A stretch of 64,000 bases of DNA from Mimachlamys varia (Eukaryota; Mollusca; Bivalvia; Pectinida; Pectinidae): the NCBI GenBank assembly GCA_947623455.1, contig OX392527.1:47350401-47414400 (forward strand), in the 5' to 3' direction. Under the pieces are notes generated by a model, which searched no databases, was not told the origin of the DNA, and saw only the letters and a list, made by a program, of their open reading frames with translations. Position numbers and translations under genes: made by a program. Numbering within the stretch: the first letter of the stretch is position 1; every line of letters begins with the position of its first letter. This document shows positions 40,901 to 55,900 of this stretch, one piece after another.

Positions 40901-43900
40901 AGCTCAGGATACTCGTGTCTTTCCCAATAGGTATAAACTAGGGTGACTAGTGACTATTTGAGCACAAATTTACCATCGCGATAGTCAGAATTACTATGAC
41001 GATAGTATTGTGAAAATGACAAACTGTTGCGATAGTATTGTGATAGTTATATATATTGATACCCAAAATAAATAAAATATTGTACTAAAAACTACATAAG
41101 TACCTTCATTTACTAAATTGAGGACAAAATATTTACCGGTATCTTGTTAGTCCATTTAAGTTTGCATAATGAGTATTTGTACTTATAATTGTATTATTCA
41201 ATAAAGTGTTTTCATATTAACCAACAACATTAAAACTTCTTTATGATTATTTGTTTAAATGATGCCATTTAGGTAATAAACTACTTCTGATGAAACGATC
41301 GATACTATTGCAATAGTCACATATACCATTGTGATTGTCAATTTCAATGCCATTTTACTATTGCGATAGAACTATTGAATGGTACACGATTGCGATGCAT
41401 CGATAGTGTGATGCATTGTTTCACCCCTACTATAAATGGTACTTCATTTTGTATACCTACAGGTCTACAGGTCACAGCTGTGTACCTTCATGATCAGGTA
41501 CCCACATGTACCTGATCCAAAACAAAAAATTTAGCATAGATCCTATATTCTTTATATGGATACATGCAAGAGAGGAACTTACCCCATCCGTGATTGAAGC
41601 CATGAGCTCTCATCACCCAGTGATCAATTTACAATTTATTTTCATGAGTCCTTTTTGTACACATTGATGAAAACGATGGGTTCCTCAATGTTAAATTGAA
41701 GCATTTCCAGAATTTCTACGAGTCCTTTCATAATTTCATGAGTACTGGACTCGGGACATCGCATGTAGATTGATCACTGCATCCACTCTGAACATGTCAG
41801 AGATATAGGTACTATTGACTATAAAGCCTTGCGATAAATTTATATAAAAATTTGTATCAAACTCTATGATATGCCTACAGGGCTTAATCACCCCTCTTTT
41901 CAAGTTCGATAAACGGACCCATTCCCAATGAAAAAAAGTGTGATTTTCCCCAAATTTTCTCTTGAAAATTCCCAATTCAGACTTTTGAAAAAGATTTGGT
42001 GGTTTTACATGCTTGAGAAGCTTCTTGTCACATTAAGTTAAATAAGGAACAAGAAAGATGGGCTGTAAATGTCATATTGACAGTGCTTTAAATAGTAATT
42101 TAGAAAAGAAATAATGTACATGTATTTAGTTGTTACAACAGTCTTGTAAAAATTCCCCAAATAGCTGTTATGTCGATCAATTTTTCCCAATTTGATCTCG
42201 GGTCCAATTCCCAAAACCCCCTGATAAAGCCCTGGCCTAGTTGGACGATTTAATTTCAAGAAACAGGACTTGCTAGCTAGTATTAATTAAGAGACTGTAC
42301 ATGTGTTGATTTCTTTGATTCTTATATACAGTGTTTCATAATCTTGTAGAATGTCATAAGACAACAATAGTCTATATATGCAGCATATGCCCACATTTTA
42401 TGTACTTTAGGTGATGATTTTTTCCAATGTTTGCTGTTCTGATGAAGCCCATTACGTGGGCAGCCCTAGTCTACCGGTATATATTATAAAGTAACAAACA
42501 CCGTATCCAGAGATTGTTGCGATTTCTTATGCTGCTTAACAATATTTTTAGCTGCGATAGCATTAATTGACTAAAAATGGGAACACTTTCCATAAAAAGT
42601 TGAATAATGTTTACATGTAAATATCTTTTGTTGGGCAGATTGGTCAAATGATTTACTTTATAACCAGGGTTTGATCGCTAGTATGTACATGTAAGTAATA
42701 CTCTCTGAAAGTGTTTGTCTCGAGCTCCTTCCCACACAACTTCACCAAGCCAGATGAATTGTAAGACGGTCTGGGTTGTGGGTGTTGCAGTATCTGGGCT
42801 GTAGCATTCAATTGAAGTGGCATTATACTGGTAGATGATGCTGTTGGAAGCACAGTCCCATTACAAACTGAACACAACACATCTCCAGCACCACCGCAAA
42901 CTTGCATATACCCAGTATAGGGAGATATTAGCCAGTATAGGGAGATATTAGCCAGTATAGGGAGATATTAGCCAGTATAGGGAGATATTAGCCAGTATAG
43001 GGAGATATTAGCCAGTATAGGGAGATATTAGCCAGTATAGGGAGATATTAGCCAGTATAGGGAGATATTAGCCAGTATAGGGAGATATTAGCCAGTATAG
43101 GGAGATATTAGCCAGTATAGGGAGATATTAGCCAGTATAGGGAGATATTAGCCAGTATAGGGAGATATTAGCCAGTATAGGGAGATATTAGCCGAGTTGC
43201 GTAGTACTAGTAGTTGGAACCTAATAAGGCAGCCCATGCAAATTTCTCTTAACTGTATCAACAAAATGTTAATTAAGTTAACTGTATTAATATAGGGCTA
43301 TAGGCTATTGATCTGAACGTTAACAAACCAATGTTGGTTGGAGATGTGTTATGTAATATACAAATTGTGTGCCTACATACTGCAAATGCAATAGAGTAGC
43401 TTATTCTAGCTAGAAAGAATTCTGTATTAAATATTTTGTATAACATGTAGCCTATCATTATTCAATCTGATGGTAGAACAGCTGTACATGTGCATGCCTA
43501 CAAAGAGTTATTCAAAAGAAACTTTTGCTTTGACAGGGGTATGAGAGTAACATCTGGTAGTATAGTATTGAAGAAGGATGCCCAAAACCTGATCGGGATC
43601 AGTATAGGGGGTGGAGCACCTCTCTGTCCATGTCTCTACGTCGTCCAGATATTCGACAACACCCCTGCCGCCAAGGACGCCACCCTGGCCTCGGGGGACG
43701 AGATAACTGGTGTGAACGGGCAGTCGGCCAAGGGCAAGAGTAAAGTGGAGGTCGCCAAAATGATACAGTCCATATCTGTAAGTCAAAAGTTGAGAGATTT
43801 ACATGTAGGTAGTTTGATTTATTCTTATGACAAAAACATTAGCAAGTTCTGTAAAATATAATTCAAAATTTAAACCTTTCATTTTCATGAACACTTCTTA

Positions 43901-46900
43901 TGACATTATAATCAGTATGTGTGAAGTTAAATATGTGTTTATTACATTTTCAGGAAGAAGTAACTATCAACTATAATAAATTACACGCAGATCCAAAGCA
44001 AGGAAAATCTCTTGATATAGGTAAGTACAGCAAAATGTCCTTGATCCCGCTCAGATATGATAAATTTTAAGGTTGTATTTTTATCAAACCTTTGTCAACT
44101 ATTTGAATTCATTATTAATTGAAAAATGTTATTTCGTGTTGTATGCAATATTTAAGAAAAAGTGCCATCAGTATTTAATAAATACCCGGTACTATTTATT
44201 TGTCAGTATTACCTCTTGTATGTAAGAAAAGCATTTTGATATACTATTAGTGTAGTACATAATAATTATGTTTATCATATAACTGACCCCTTTAGTCATG
44301 TCATATGGCTGTGTTATAATATAAATGTGGTGTTACACCTGTGTAATAACACTATTGTGATGCCATAAACAAATGACGTCTTTATGATGTTATATGATCG
44401 TCTCAGTGGTGAAAATCGTACAGCCCGGGGTCAGCCCGAAGTAGAGTTGCCTTCTTTATTAAGAAATGAATTTGAGAGTTTTAGTGTATTCTCTCCTGAA
44501 TATAAGTTGTGATAAATATAATTTTACACTATGGTCAATTATTGTGGTCAATGTAAAATGGAATTTATTAAACTCATTAATTAATTTCAGTGGTCACTTG
44601 CCTGCAGGACATATCAAATTATTGAACGAGCTTGATTAACTCCATATTACATTTGACTGGACACTAATGTAAGATCCTCTATGTATTTATCATAGCCTAA
44701 AGTGTAAAATTCATGTCAGTTCAGTACTTAAATATTCAAAACACTATATGTTTTGATTACAGTAGAAGAGTCTACTGTTACAACTTGAAAATACCGATGT
44801 GGAAGCATTGTCATGATCAGATGTTATCTTCAATGTATACATTGTATGTCATGGTCTGTTTTGATTTTGTTGCAGTTTTAAAGAAAGTGAAACATCGTGT
44901 GGTGGAGACAATGAATACAAACACAGCTGATGCCCTAGGTCTCAGTAGGGCTATCTTATGTAATGGTGAGTGTTATGTACTGTCATCATTGCCATGTTTA
45001 TGAAATAACATTATTTACTCGTTAAACCCTAAAATGTTCACAAAAAAGTATTCAAACCTTTGAACTGAAGAGTTCAAATTTGTCTTCAGGAGTGAATGAG
45101 TTTTAGAGATTTCAAGCTCACCTGAAACAAGTTGATAGCTGTTTGGTCAATTCTCCTTCCTCCACAATCAAGTTTTCATGAAATATCTTCTTTAGAACCA
45201 TAAGGCTTGGAGTCAGAATAATTTTATGTAGCTTCTGTAATAGAGCTTCTAAGCTATCAGATTGTTTAGACTATTACCGCAATGAGTATCATAGGGGCAG
45301 GTGTGTGAAAAATATCATATCACTTTCTACAGAACCATGTTAATATGTATACCAGTATGTACATATATGTATTGTATAAGACCCAATATCAAGATAATCG
45401 GTTGATAAAGGGCCAGATATGGAAATGGCCATGTAATATTCCCTATGTAATAGATTCATTGCAAACATTGACTTATTATTTGGTGTTATCCATATAGACA
45501 TTTCAATGAGAAATATTGACGACATCATCTAATATATTTTTCTATATTTGATGTTTTTTTCTCAGATGGATTAGTTAAGAAGTTAGAAGAATTAGAGAAG
45601 ACAGCTGACATGTATAAAGGGTTGATTGATCAGACGAAGAAGTTACTCAAGTCAACATTTGAGCTTTCACAGTCCCACAAGGGTGAGTATATATAGCACA
45701 TCCCAAGTTACTCAAATGTGAGTATCTATAGCACATCCCAAGTTACTCAAGTCAACATTTGAACTGTCACAGTCCCACAAGGGTGCGTATCTATAGCACA
45801 TCCCAAGTTACTCAAGTGTAAGTATCTATAGCACATCCCAATATACTCAAGTCAACATTTGAGTTGTCACAGTCTCACAAGGGTGAGTATCTATAGCACA
45901 TCCCAAGTTACTCAAGTCAACATTTGAGTTGTCACAGTTTCACAAGTGTGAGTATCTATAGCACATCCCAAGTTACTCAAGTCAACATTTGAGTTGTCAC
46001 AGTCCCACAAGAGTGAGTATCTATAGCACATCCCAAGTTACTCAAGTCAACATTTGAGCTGTCACAGTCTCACAAGGGTGAGTATCTATAGCACATCCCA
46101 AGTTACTCAAGTCTACGTTTGAGTTGTCACAGTCCCACAAGGGTGAGTATCTATAGCACATCCCAAGTTACTCAAATGTGAATATCTATATCACATCCCA
46201 AGTTACTCAAGTCAACATTTGAGTTGTCACAGTCCCACAAGTGTGAGTATCTATAGCACATCCCAAGTTACTCAAATGTGAGTATCTATAGCACATCCCA
46301 AGTTACTCAAATGTGAGTATCTATAGCACATCCCAAGTTACTCAAGTCTACGTTTGAGTTGTCACAGTTTCACAAGTGTGAGTATCTATAGCACATCCCA
46401 AGTTACTCAAGTCTACGTTTGAGTTGTCACAGTCCCACAAGGGTGAGTATCTATAGCACATCCCAAGTTACTTAAGTCTACGTTTGAGTTGTCACAGTCT
46501 CACAAGGGTGAGTATCTATAGCACATCCCAAGTTACTTAAGTCTACGTTTGAGCTGTCACAGTCTCACAAGTGTGAGTATCTATATCACATCCCAAGTTA
46601 CTTAAGTCTACGTTTGAGCTGTCACAGTCTCACAAGGGTGAGTATCTATAGCACATACCAAGTTACTTAAGTCAACATTTGAGCTGTCAGTCTCACAAGT
46701 GTGAGTATCGATAGCACATCCCAAGTTACTCAAATCAACGTTTGAGCTGTCGCAGTCTCACAAGGGTGAGTATCTATAGCAGATCCCAAGTTACTTAAGT
46801 CTACGTTTGAGCTGTCAGTCTCACAAGGGTGAGTATCTATAGCACAACCCAAGTTACTTAAGTCAACATTTGAGTTGTCACAGTCTCACAAGGGTGAGTA

Positions 46901-49900
46901 TCTATAGCACAACCCAAGTTACTCGAGTCTACGTTTGAGTTGTCACAGTCTCACAAGTGTGAGTATCGATAGCACAACCCAAGTTACTCAAATCAACTTT
47001 TGAACTGTCACAGTCCCACAAGGGTGCGTATCTATATCACATCCCAAGTTACTCAAATCAACTTTTGAACTGTCACAGTCTCACAAATGTGAGTATCTAT
47101 AGCACATCCCAAGTTACTTAAGTCAACATTTGAGCTGTCATACTCCCACAAGAGTGAGTATCGATAGCACATCCCAAGTTACTCAAGTCAACATTTGAGT
47201 TGTCACAGTCCCACAAGGGTGCGTATCTATAGCACATCCCAAGTTACTTAAGTCAACATTTGAGTTGTCACAGTCTCACAAGGGTGAGTATCTATAGCAC
47301 ATCCCAAGTTACTCAAGTCAACATTTGAGTTGTCACAGTCTCACAAGGGTGGGTATCTATAGCACATCCCAAGTTACTCAAGTCAACATTTGAGTTGTCA
47401 CAGTTTCACAAGTGTGAGTATCTATAGCACATCCCAAGTTACTCAAGTCAACATTTGAGTTGTCACAGTCCCACAAGAGTGAGTATCTATAGCACATCCC
47501 AAGTTACTCAAGTCAACATTTGAGCTGTCACAGTCTCACAAGGGTGAGTATCTATAGCACATCCCAAGTTACTCAAGTCTACGTTTGAGTTGTCACAGTC
47601 CCACAAGTGTGTGTATCTATAGCACATCCCAAGTTACTCAAATGTGAATATCTATATCACATCCCAAGTTACTCAAGTCAACATTTGAGTTGTCACAGTC
47701 CCACAAGTGTGAGTATCTATATCACATCCCAAGTTACTCAAATGTGAGTATCTATAGCACATCCCAAGTTACTCAAATGTGAGTATCTATAGCACATCCC
47801 AAGTTACTCAAGTCTATGTTTGAGTTGTCACAGTCTCACAAGGGTGAGTATCTATAGCACATACCAAGTTACTCAAGTCTACGTTTGAGTTGTCACAGTC
47901 CCACAAGGGTGAGTATCTATAGCACATCCCAAGTTACTTAAGTCTACGTTTGAGTTGTCACAGTCTCACAAGGGTGAGTATCTATATCACATCCCAAGTT
48001 ACTTAAGTCTACGTTTGAGTTGTCACAGTCTCACAAGTGTGAGTATCTATATCACATCCCAAGTTACTTAAGTCTACGTTTGAGCTGTCACAGTCTCACA
48101 AGGGTGAGTATCTTTAGTACATACCAAGTTACTTAAGTCAACATTTGAGCTGTCAGTCTCACAAGTGTGAGTATCGATAGCACATCCCAAGTTACTCAAA
48201 TCAACGTTTGAGCTGTCGCAGTCTCACAAGGGTGAGTATCTATAGCAGATCCCAAGTTACTTAAGTCTACGTTTGAGCTGTCAGTCTCACAAGAGTGAGT
48301 ATCTATAGCACAACCCAAGTTACTCAAGTCTACGTTTGAGTTGTCACAGTCTCACAAGGGTGAGTATCTATAGCACATACCAAGTTAGTCAAATCAATAT
48401 TTCAGCTGTCACAGTCTGATCACAAGGGTGAGTATCTATAGCACATCCTAAGTTACTCAAGTCAACATTTGAGTTGTCACAGTCCCACAAGGGTGCGTAT
48501 CTATAGCACATCCCAAGTTACTTAAGTCAACATTTGAGCTGTCAGTCTCACAAGTGTGAGTATCGATAGCACAACCCAAGTTACTCAAATCAACTTTTGA
48601 ACTGTCACAGTCCCACAAGGGTGCGTATCTATATCACATCCCAAGTTACTCAAATCAACTTTTGAACTGTCACAGTCTCACAAATGTGAGTATCTATAGC
48701 ACATCCCAAGTTACTTAAGTCAACATTTGAGCTGTCATACTCCCACAAGAGTGAGTATCGATAGCACATCCCAAGTTACTTAAGTCAACATTTTTGTTGT
48801 CACAGTCCCACAAGGGTGCGTATCTATAGCACATCCCAAGTTACTTAAGTCAACATTTGAGTTGTCACAGTCTCACAAGGGTGAGTATCTATAGCACATC
48901 CCAAGTTACTCAAGTCAACATTTGAGTTGTCACAGTCTCACAAGGGTGGGTATCTATAGCACATCCCAAGTTACTCAAGTCAACATTTGAGTTGTCACAG
49001 TTTCACAAGTGTGAGTATCTATAGCACATCCCAAGTTACTCAAGTCAACATTTGAGTTGTCACAGTCCCACAAGAGTGAGTATCTATAGCACATCCCAAG
49101 TTACTCAAGTCTACGTTTGAGTTGTCACAGTCCCACAAGTGTGAGTATCTATAGCACATCCCAAGTTACTCAAATGTGAATATCTATATCACATCCCAAG
49201 TTACTCAAGTCAACATTTGAGTTGTCACAGTCCCACAAGTGTGAGTATCTATAGCACATCCCAAGTTACTCAAATGTGAGTATCTATAGCACATCCCAAG
49301 TTACTCAAATGTGAGTATCTATAGCACATCCCAAGTTACTCAAGTCTATGTTTGAGTTGTCACAGTCTCACAAGGGTGAGTATCTATAGCACATACCAAG
49401 TTACTCAAGTCTACGTTTGAGTTGTCACAGTCCCACAAGGGTGAGTATCTATAGCACATCCCAAGTTACTTAAGTCTACGTTTGAGTTGTCACAGTCTCA
49501 CAAGGGTGAGTATCTATAGCACATCCCAAGTTACTTAAGTCTACGTTTGAGTTGTCACAGTCTCACAAGTGTGAGTATCGATAGCACATCCCAAGTTACT
49601 CAAATCAACGTTTGAGCTGTCGCAGTCTCACAAGGGTGAGTATCTATAGCAGATCCCAAGTTACTTAAGTCTACGTTTGAGCTGTCAGTCTCACAAGTGT
49701 GAGTATCTATAGCACATCCCAAGTTACTCGAGTCTACGTTTGAGTTGTCACAGTCTCACAAGGGTGAGTATCTATAGCACATCCTAAGTTACTCAAGTCA
49801 ACATTTGAGTTGTCACAGTCCCACAAGGGTGCGTATCTATAGCACATCCCAAGTTACTTAAGTCAACATTTGAGCTGTCAGTCTCACAAGTGTGAGTATC

Positions 49901-52900
49901 GATAGCACAACCCAAGTTACTCAAATCAACTTTTGAACTGTCACAGTCCCACAAGGGTGCGTATCTATATCACATCCCAAGTTACTCAAATCAACTTTTG
50001 AACTGTCACAGTCTCACAAATGTGAGTATCTATAGCACATCCCAAGTTACTCAAATCAACTTTTGAACTGTCACAGTCCCACAAGGGTGATATCTATAGC
50101 ACATCCCAAGTTACTTAAGTCAACATTTGAGTTGTCACAGTCTCACAAGGGTGAGTATCTATAGCACATCCCAAGTTACTCAAGTCAACATTTGAGTTGT
50201 CACAGTCTCACAAGGGTGGGTATCTATAGCACATCCCAAGTTACTCAAGTCAACATTTGAGTTGTCACAGTTTCACAAGTGTGAGTATCTATAGCACATC
50301 CCAAGTTACTCAAGTCAACATTTGAGTTGTCACAGTCCCACAAGAGTGAGTATCTATAGCACATCCCAAGTTACTCAAGTCAACATTTGAGCTGTCACAG
50401 TCTCACAAGGGTGAGTATCTATAGCACATCCCAAGTTACTCAAGTCTACGTTTGAGTTGTCACAGTCCCACAAGTGTGAGTATCTATAGCACATCCCAAG
50501 TTACTCAAATGTGAATATCTATATCACATCCCAAGTTACTCAAGTCAACATTTGAGTTGTCACAGTCCCACAAGTGTGAGTATCTATAGCACATCCCAAG
50601 TTACTCAAATGTGAGTATCTATAGCACATCCCAAGTTACTCAAATGTGAGTGTCTATAGCACATCCCAAGTTACTCAAGTCTATGTTTGAGTTGTCACAG
50701 TCCCACAAGTGTGAGTATCTATAGCACATCCCAAGTTACTCAAATGTGAATATCTATATCACATCCCAAGTTACTCAAGTCAACATTTGAGTTGTCACAG
50801 TCCCACAAGTGTGAGTATCTATATCACATCCCAAGTTATTCAAATGTGAGTATCTATAGCACATCCCAAGTTACTCAAATGTGAGTATCTATAGCACATC
50901 CCAAGTTACTCAAGTCTATGTTTGAGTTGTCACAGTCTCACAAGGGTGAGTATCTATAGCACATCCCAAGTTACTTAAGTCTACGTTTGAATTGTCACAG
51001 TCTCACAAGGGTGAGTATCTATAGCACATACCAAGTTACTCAAGTCTACGTTTGAGTTGTCACAGTCCCACAAGGGTGAGTATCTATAGCACATCCCAAG
51101 TTACTTAAGTCTACGTTTGAGTTGTCACAGTCTCACAAGGGTGAGTATCTATATCACATCCCAAGTTACTTAAGTCTACGTTTGAGTTGTCACAGTCTCA
51201 CAAGTGTGAGTATCTATATCACATCCCAAGTTACTTAAGTCTACGTTTGAGCTGTCACAGTCTCACAAGGGTGAGTATCTATAGCACATACCAAGTTACT
51301 TAAGTCAACATTTGAGCTGTCAGTCTCACAAGTGTGAGTATCGATAGCACATCCCAAGTTACTCAAATCAACGTTTGAGCTGTCGCAGTCTCACAAGGGT
51401 GAGTATCTATAGCAGATCCCAAGTTACTTAAGTCTAAGTTTGAGCTGTCAGTCCCACAAGAGTGAGTATCTATAGCACATACCAAGTTAGTCAAATCAAT
51501 ATTTCAGCTGTCACAGTCTGATCACAAGGGTGAGTATCTATAGCACATCCTAAGTTACTCAAGTCAACATTTGAGTTGTCACAGTCCCACAAGGATGCGT
51601 ATCTATAGCACATCCCAAGTTACTTAAGTCAACATTTGAGCTGTCAGTCTCACAAGTGTGAGTATCGATAGCACAACCCAAGTTACTCAAATCAACTTTT
51701 GAACTGTCACAGTCCCACAAGGGTGCGTATCTATATCACATCCCAAGTTACTCAAATCAACTTTTGAACTGTCACAGTCCCACAAATGTGAGTATCTATA
51801 GCACATCCCAAGTTACTTAAGTCAACATTTGAGCTGTCATACTCCCACAAGAGTGAGTATCGATAGCACATCCCAAGTTACTCAAGTCAACATTTGAGTT
51901 GTCACAGTCCCACAAGGGTGCGTATCTATAGCACATCCCAAGTTACTTAAGTCAACATTTGAGTTGTCACAGTCTCACAAGGGTGAGTATCTATAGCACA
52001 TCCCAAGTTACTCAAGTCAACATTTGAGTTGTCACAGTCTCACAAGGGTGGGTATCTATAGCACATCCCAAGTTACTCAAGTCAACATTTGAGTTGTCAC
52101 AGTTTCACAAGTGTGAGTATCTATAGCACATCCCAAGTTACTCAAGTCAACATTTGAGTTGTCACAGTCCCACAAGAGTGAGTATCTATAGCACATCCCA
52201 AGTTACTCAAGTCAACATTTGAGCTGTCACAGTCTCACAAGGGTGAGTATCTATAGCACATCCCAAGTTACTCAAGTCTACGTTTGAGTTGTCACAGTCC
52301 CACAAGTGTGAGTATCTATAGCACATCCCAAGTTACTCAAATGTGAATATCTATATCACATCCCAAGTTACTCAAGTCAACATTTGAGTTGTCACAGTCC
52401 CACAAGTGTGAGTATCTATATCACATCCCAAGTTATTCAAATGTGAGTATCTATAGCACATCCCAAGTTACTCAAATGTGAGTATCTATAGCACATCCCA
52501 AGTTACTCAAGTCTATGTTTGAGTTGTCACAGTCTCACAAGGGTGAGTATCTATAGCACATACCAAGTTACTCAAGTCTACGTTTGAGTTGTCACAGTCC
52601 CACAAGGGTGAGTATCTATAGCACATCCCAAGTTACTTAAGTCTACGTTTGAGTTGTCACAGTCTCACAAGTTTGAGTATCGATAGCACATCCCAAGTTA
52701 CTCAAATCAACGTTTGAGCTGTCGCAGTCTCACAAGGGTGAGTATCTATAGCAGATCCCAAGTTACTTAAGTCTACGTTTGAGCTGTCAGTCTCACAAGT
52801 GTGAGTATCGATAGCACAACCCAAGTTACTCGAGTCTACGTTTGAGTTGTCACAGTCTCACAAGGGTGCGTATCTATAGCACATACCAAGTTAGTCAAAT

Positions 52901-55900
52901 CAATATTTCAGCTGTCACAGTCTGATCACAAGGGTGAGTATCTATAGCACATCCTAAGTTACTCAAGTCAACATTTGAGTTGTCACAGTCCCACAAGGGT
53001 GCGTATCTATAGCACATCCCAAGTTACTTAAGTCAACATTTGAGCTGTCAGTCTCACAAGTGTGAGTATCGATAGCACAACCCAAGTTACTCAAATCAAC
53101 TTTTGAACTGTCACAGTCCCACAAGGGTGCGTATCTATATCACATCCCAAGTTACTCAAATCAACTTTTGAACTGTCACAGTCTCACAAATGTGAGTATC
53201 TATAGCACATCCCAAGTTACTTAAGTCAACATTTGAGCTGTCATACTCCCACAAGAGTGAGTATCTATAGCACATCCCAAGTTACTCAAGTCAACATTTG
53301 AGTTGTCACAGTCCCACAAGGGTGCGTATCTATAGCACATCCCAAGTTACTTAAGTCAACATTTGAGCTGTCACAGTCCCACAAGTGTGAGTATCTATAG
53401 CACATCCCAAGTTACTTAAGTCTACGTTTGAGTTGTCACAGTTTCACAAGTGTGAGTATCTATAGCACATACCAAGTTACTTAAGTCAACATTTGAGCTG
53501 TCACAGTCTCACAAATGTGAGTATCTATAGCACATCCCAAGTTACTTAAGTCTACGTTTGAGTTGTCACAGTCTCACAAGTGTGAGTATATATAGCACAT
53601 CCCAAGTTACTTAAGTCAACATTTGAGCTGTCACAGTCTCACAAGTGTGAGTATCTATATCACATCCCAAGTTACTTAAGTCAACATTTGAGCTGTCACA
53701 GTCTCACAAGGGTGAGTATCTATATCACATCCCAAGTTACTTAAGTCAACATTTGAGCTGTCACAGTCCCACAAGTATGAGTATCTATATCACATCCCAA
53801 GTTACTTAAGTCTACGTTTGAGTTGTCACAGTTTCACAAGTGTGAGTATCTATAGCACATACCAAGTTACTTAAGTCAACATTTGAGCTGTCACAGTCCC
53901 ACACGGGTGAGTATCTATAGCACATACCAAGTTACTCAAGTCAACATTTGAACTGTCACAGTCTCAGAAGTGTGAGTATGTTAATATCACATATCCCACC
54001 ATCATCACTGCCCAGTCATTTAAAGGGAAGCCACACTGCAAACAATTCCACTTTTACAGTATGTAACTTTATACTGAAACTGGTCAGCTCTGTCCAGGCA
54101 ATAGAACTTGATTGTAAGAAATAGACCAAATGGAACATCATTTTCCATGTTAATATTTGATAATGAAAATCCTCTTTTGATTTTTTTCCAGCCTTTGGAG
54201 AGGTGTTTTCGGGAATTGGAGTTCGTGAACCCCAGCCTGCAGCCAGTGAAGCTTTCAGCATGTTTGGGGAAGCACATCGCAACATGGAGAAGTTCGCTAT
54301 CAAGATGCTAAAAACAGCAAAACCAGTAAGAAGTTTTTTACATCTTTTCTGAAAAGGCCCTAAATTAAAAAAGAAAAATTTGAGAGGAAAAGATTTCACA
54401 GGAAAATAATTTTTACCATCTAAGTGGACAGCTGGGGTGAAATTAAATCATTGAGAAAGTGACATCTATAACAGTGTCCATAAATTTCTGTGTTCCCAAT
54501 ATTAAAGTTAAAACAAATTTGGTTTGTCTCATAATTATTACTTTACTGCTACTTACAGTGATGTTTAAAGGCCCAATATAAGTAAATTCAGGGAAATTTT
54601 TCAAAGTTCTGAAAAATTATGAAAAAATTCCAGTTGATAACCATGCAAAAATAAGTCTTAAACGAAGTAAACTTGAGCGGTAACTAACAAGAAACTCTTG
54701 ACATGACAAAAAAAATCCAAAGAATTGAAAATAATTCAGGTGTGGCCCACTTCAACAACAAGCTGAAGGTAGAAGACAGTTCAAAATGGAAGCGTGTTTC
54801 AACTAGTGTAGTGCTGTTGTACCGGTAGCAGTTAATCTTAACTAAATCTATAAATATAATAAGTTATTAGGCTTGATTTTCACTTCACGTTTTGCCCAAA
54901 GTTACATATATTGGGACTTAAAGACTTTATATTGACATTTTAATGGCAAAGCCACTATATAAGCTTAACCGGGGAGACGTGCGATTTAAGACGCAATAAA
55001 CGACACTCAGCGTGTGACGTTTATGACCTCATTGTTTTGGCATAGAAATGGCGACAGGTCGCTGTCAAAATGGCTCATCCATTTTACAATTTAATATGTT
55101 GATATTGAAGTATTTATCATAGTCTAAATCAAATTGAAATCAGTTTAAGTTAGCAACATGGAAATGAAATGTAAATATAAGCATTGAAGTGTCTTGATAA
55201 GGTCTTTATGATTGTAATAAATAATAAAACTTTGCTCTGTCATTTATATCGACCATAAAGACCATTTCAAGACTCTTCAATGCATAAGTACCATATTTTA
55301 CCATAAATAAGTCGTCCTCTCTTGCAACTCTCTCTCTCCTGTGGCAAAAGTTTATGAGTTTAACATGAAAATGGCTAGAGATACTTAATTTGTTTTTAGT
55401 ATTCTGCCAAAAGAGGTGATACAGCATTTTATAAATTATGTAATTGCTATGATATGTGTAATGATTTTTTAATTACAATAATATTTCTGTTGTTGCCTGT
55501 CTTTAATGTAACATCCATTCTGTCCTACAGATGATAAGTGACCTCAACACATACCTACACAAAGCTGTACCAGACACGAGACTTACCATAAAGAAATACC
55601 TGGATGTCAAGTTTGAGTACCTGGTAAGTATCCAGATTTACACAAGCCCTAATTTGTTTTGGGTAAATTTATGATTTATATGCTTACAAGCTGTCCAAGG
55701 TTTTCTAGTGGTGTTTCTAATTTGGCCTCAAATCTCATTACAAAAATAGTGCAATTGTAATGTATTTGAATTGAATTATCTTTTAAATTTTGTTCAGTAT
55801 GAAAATTTAGTTTTAGTTTCTCATGCATGTTCTATAGAGATATAAGTTTTTTTTTTTTTTTTAAAGTGAGGGTACTGTAAACGTAGAATTGTTCGCTGTG

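Noticed and set aside
42912..43193. CRISPR-like array
   Set aside because: Direct tandem units with no unique spacers, in a eukaryotic intron.
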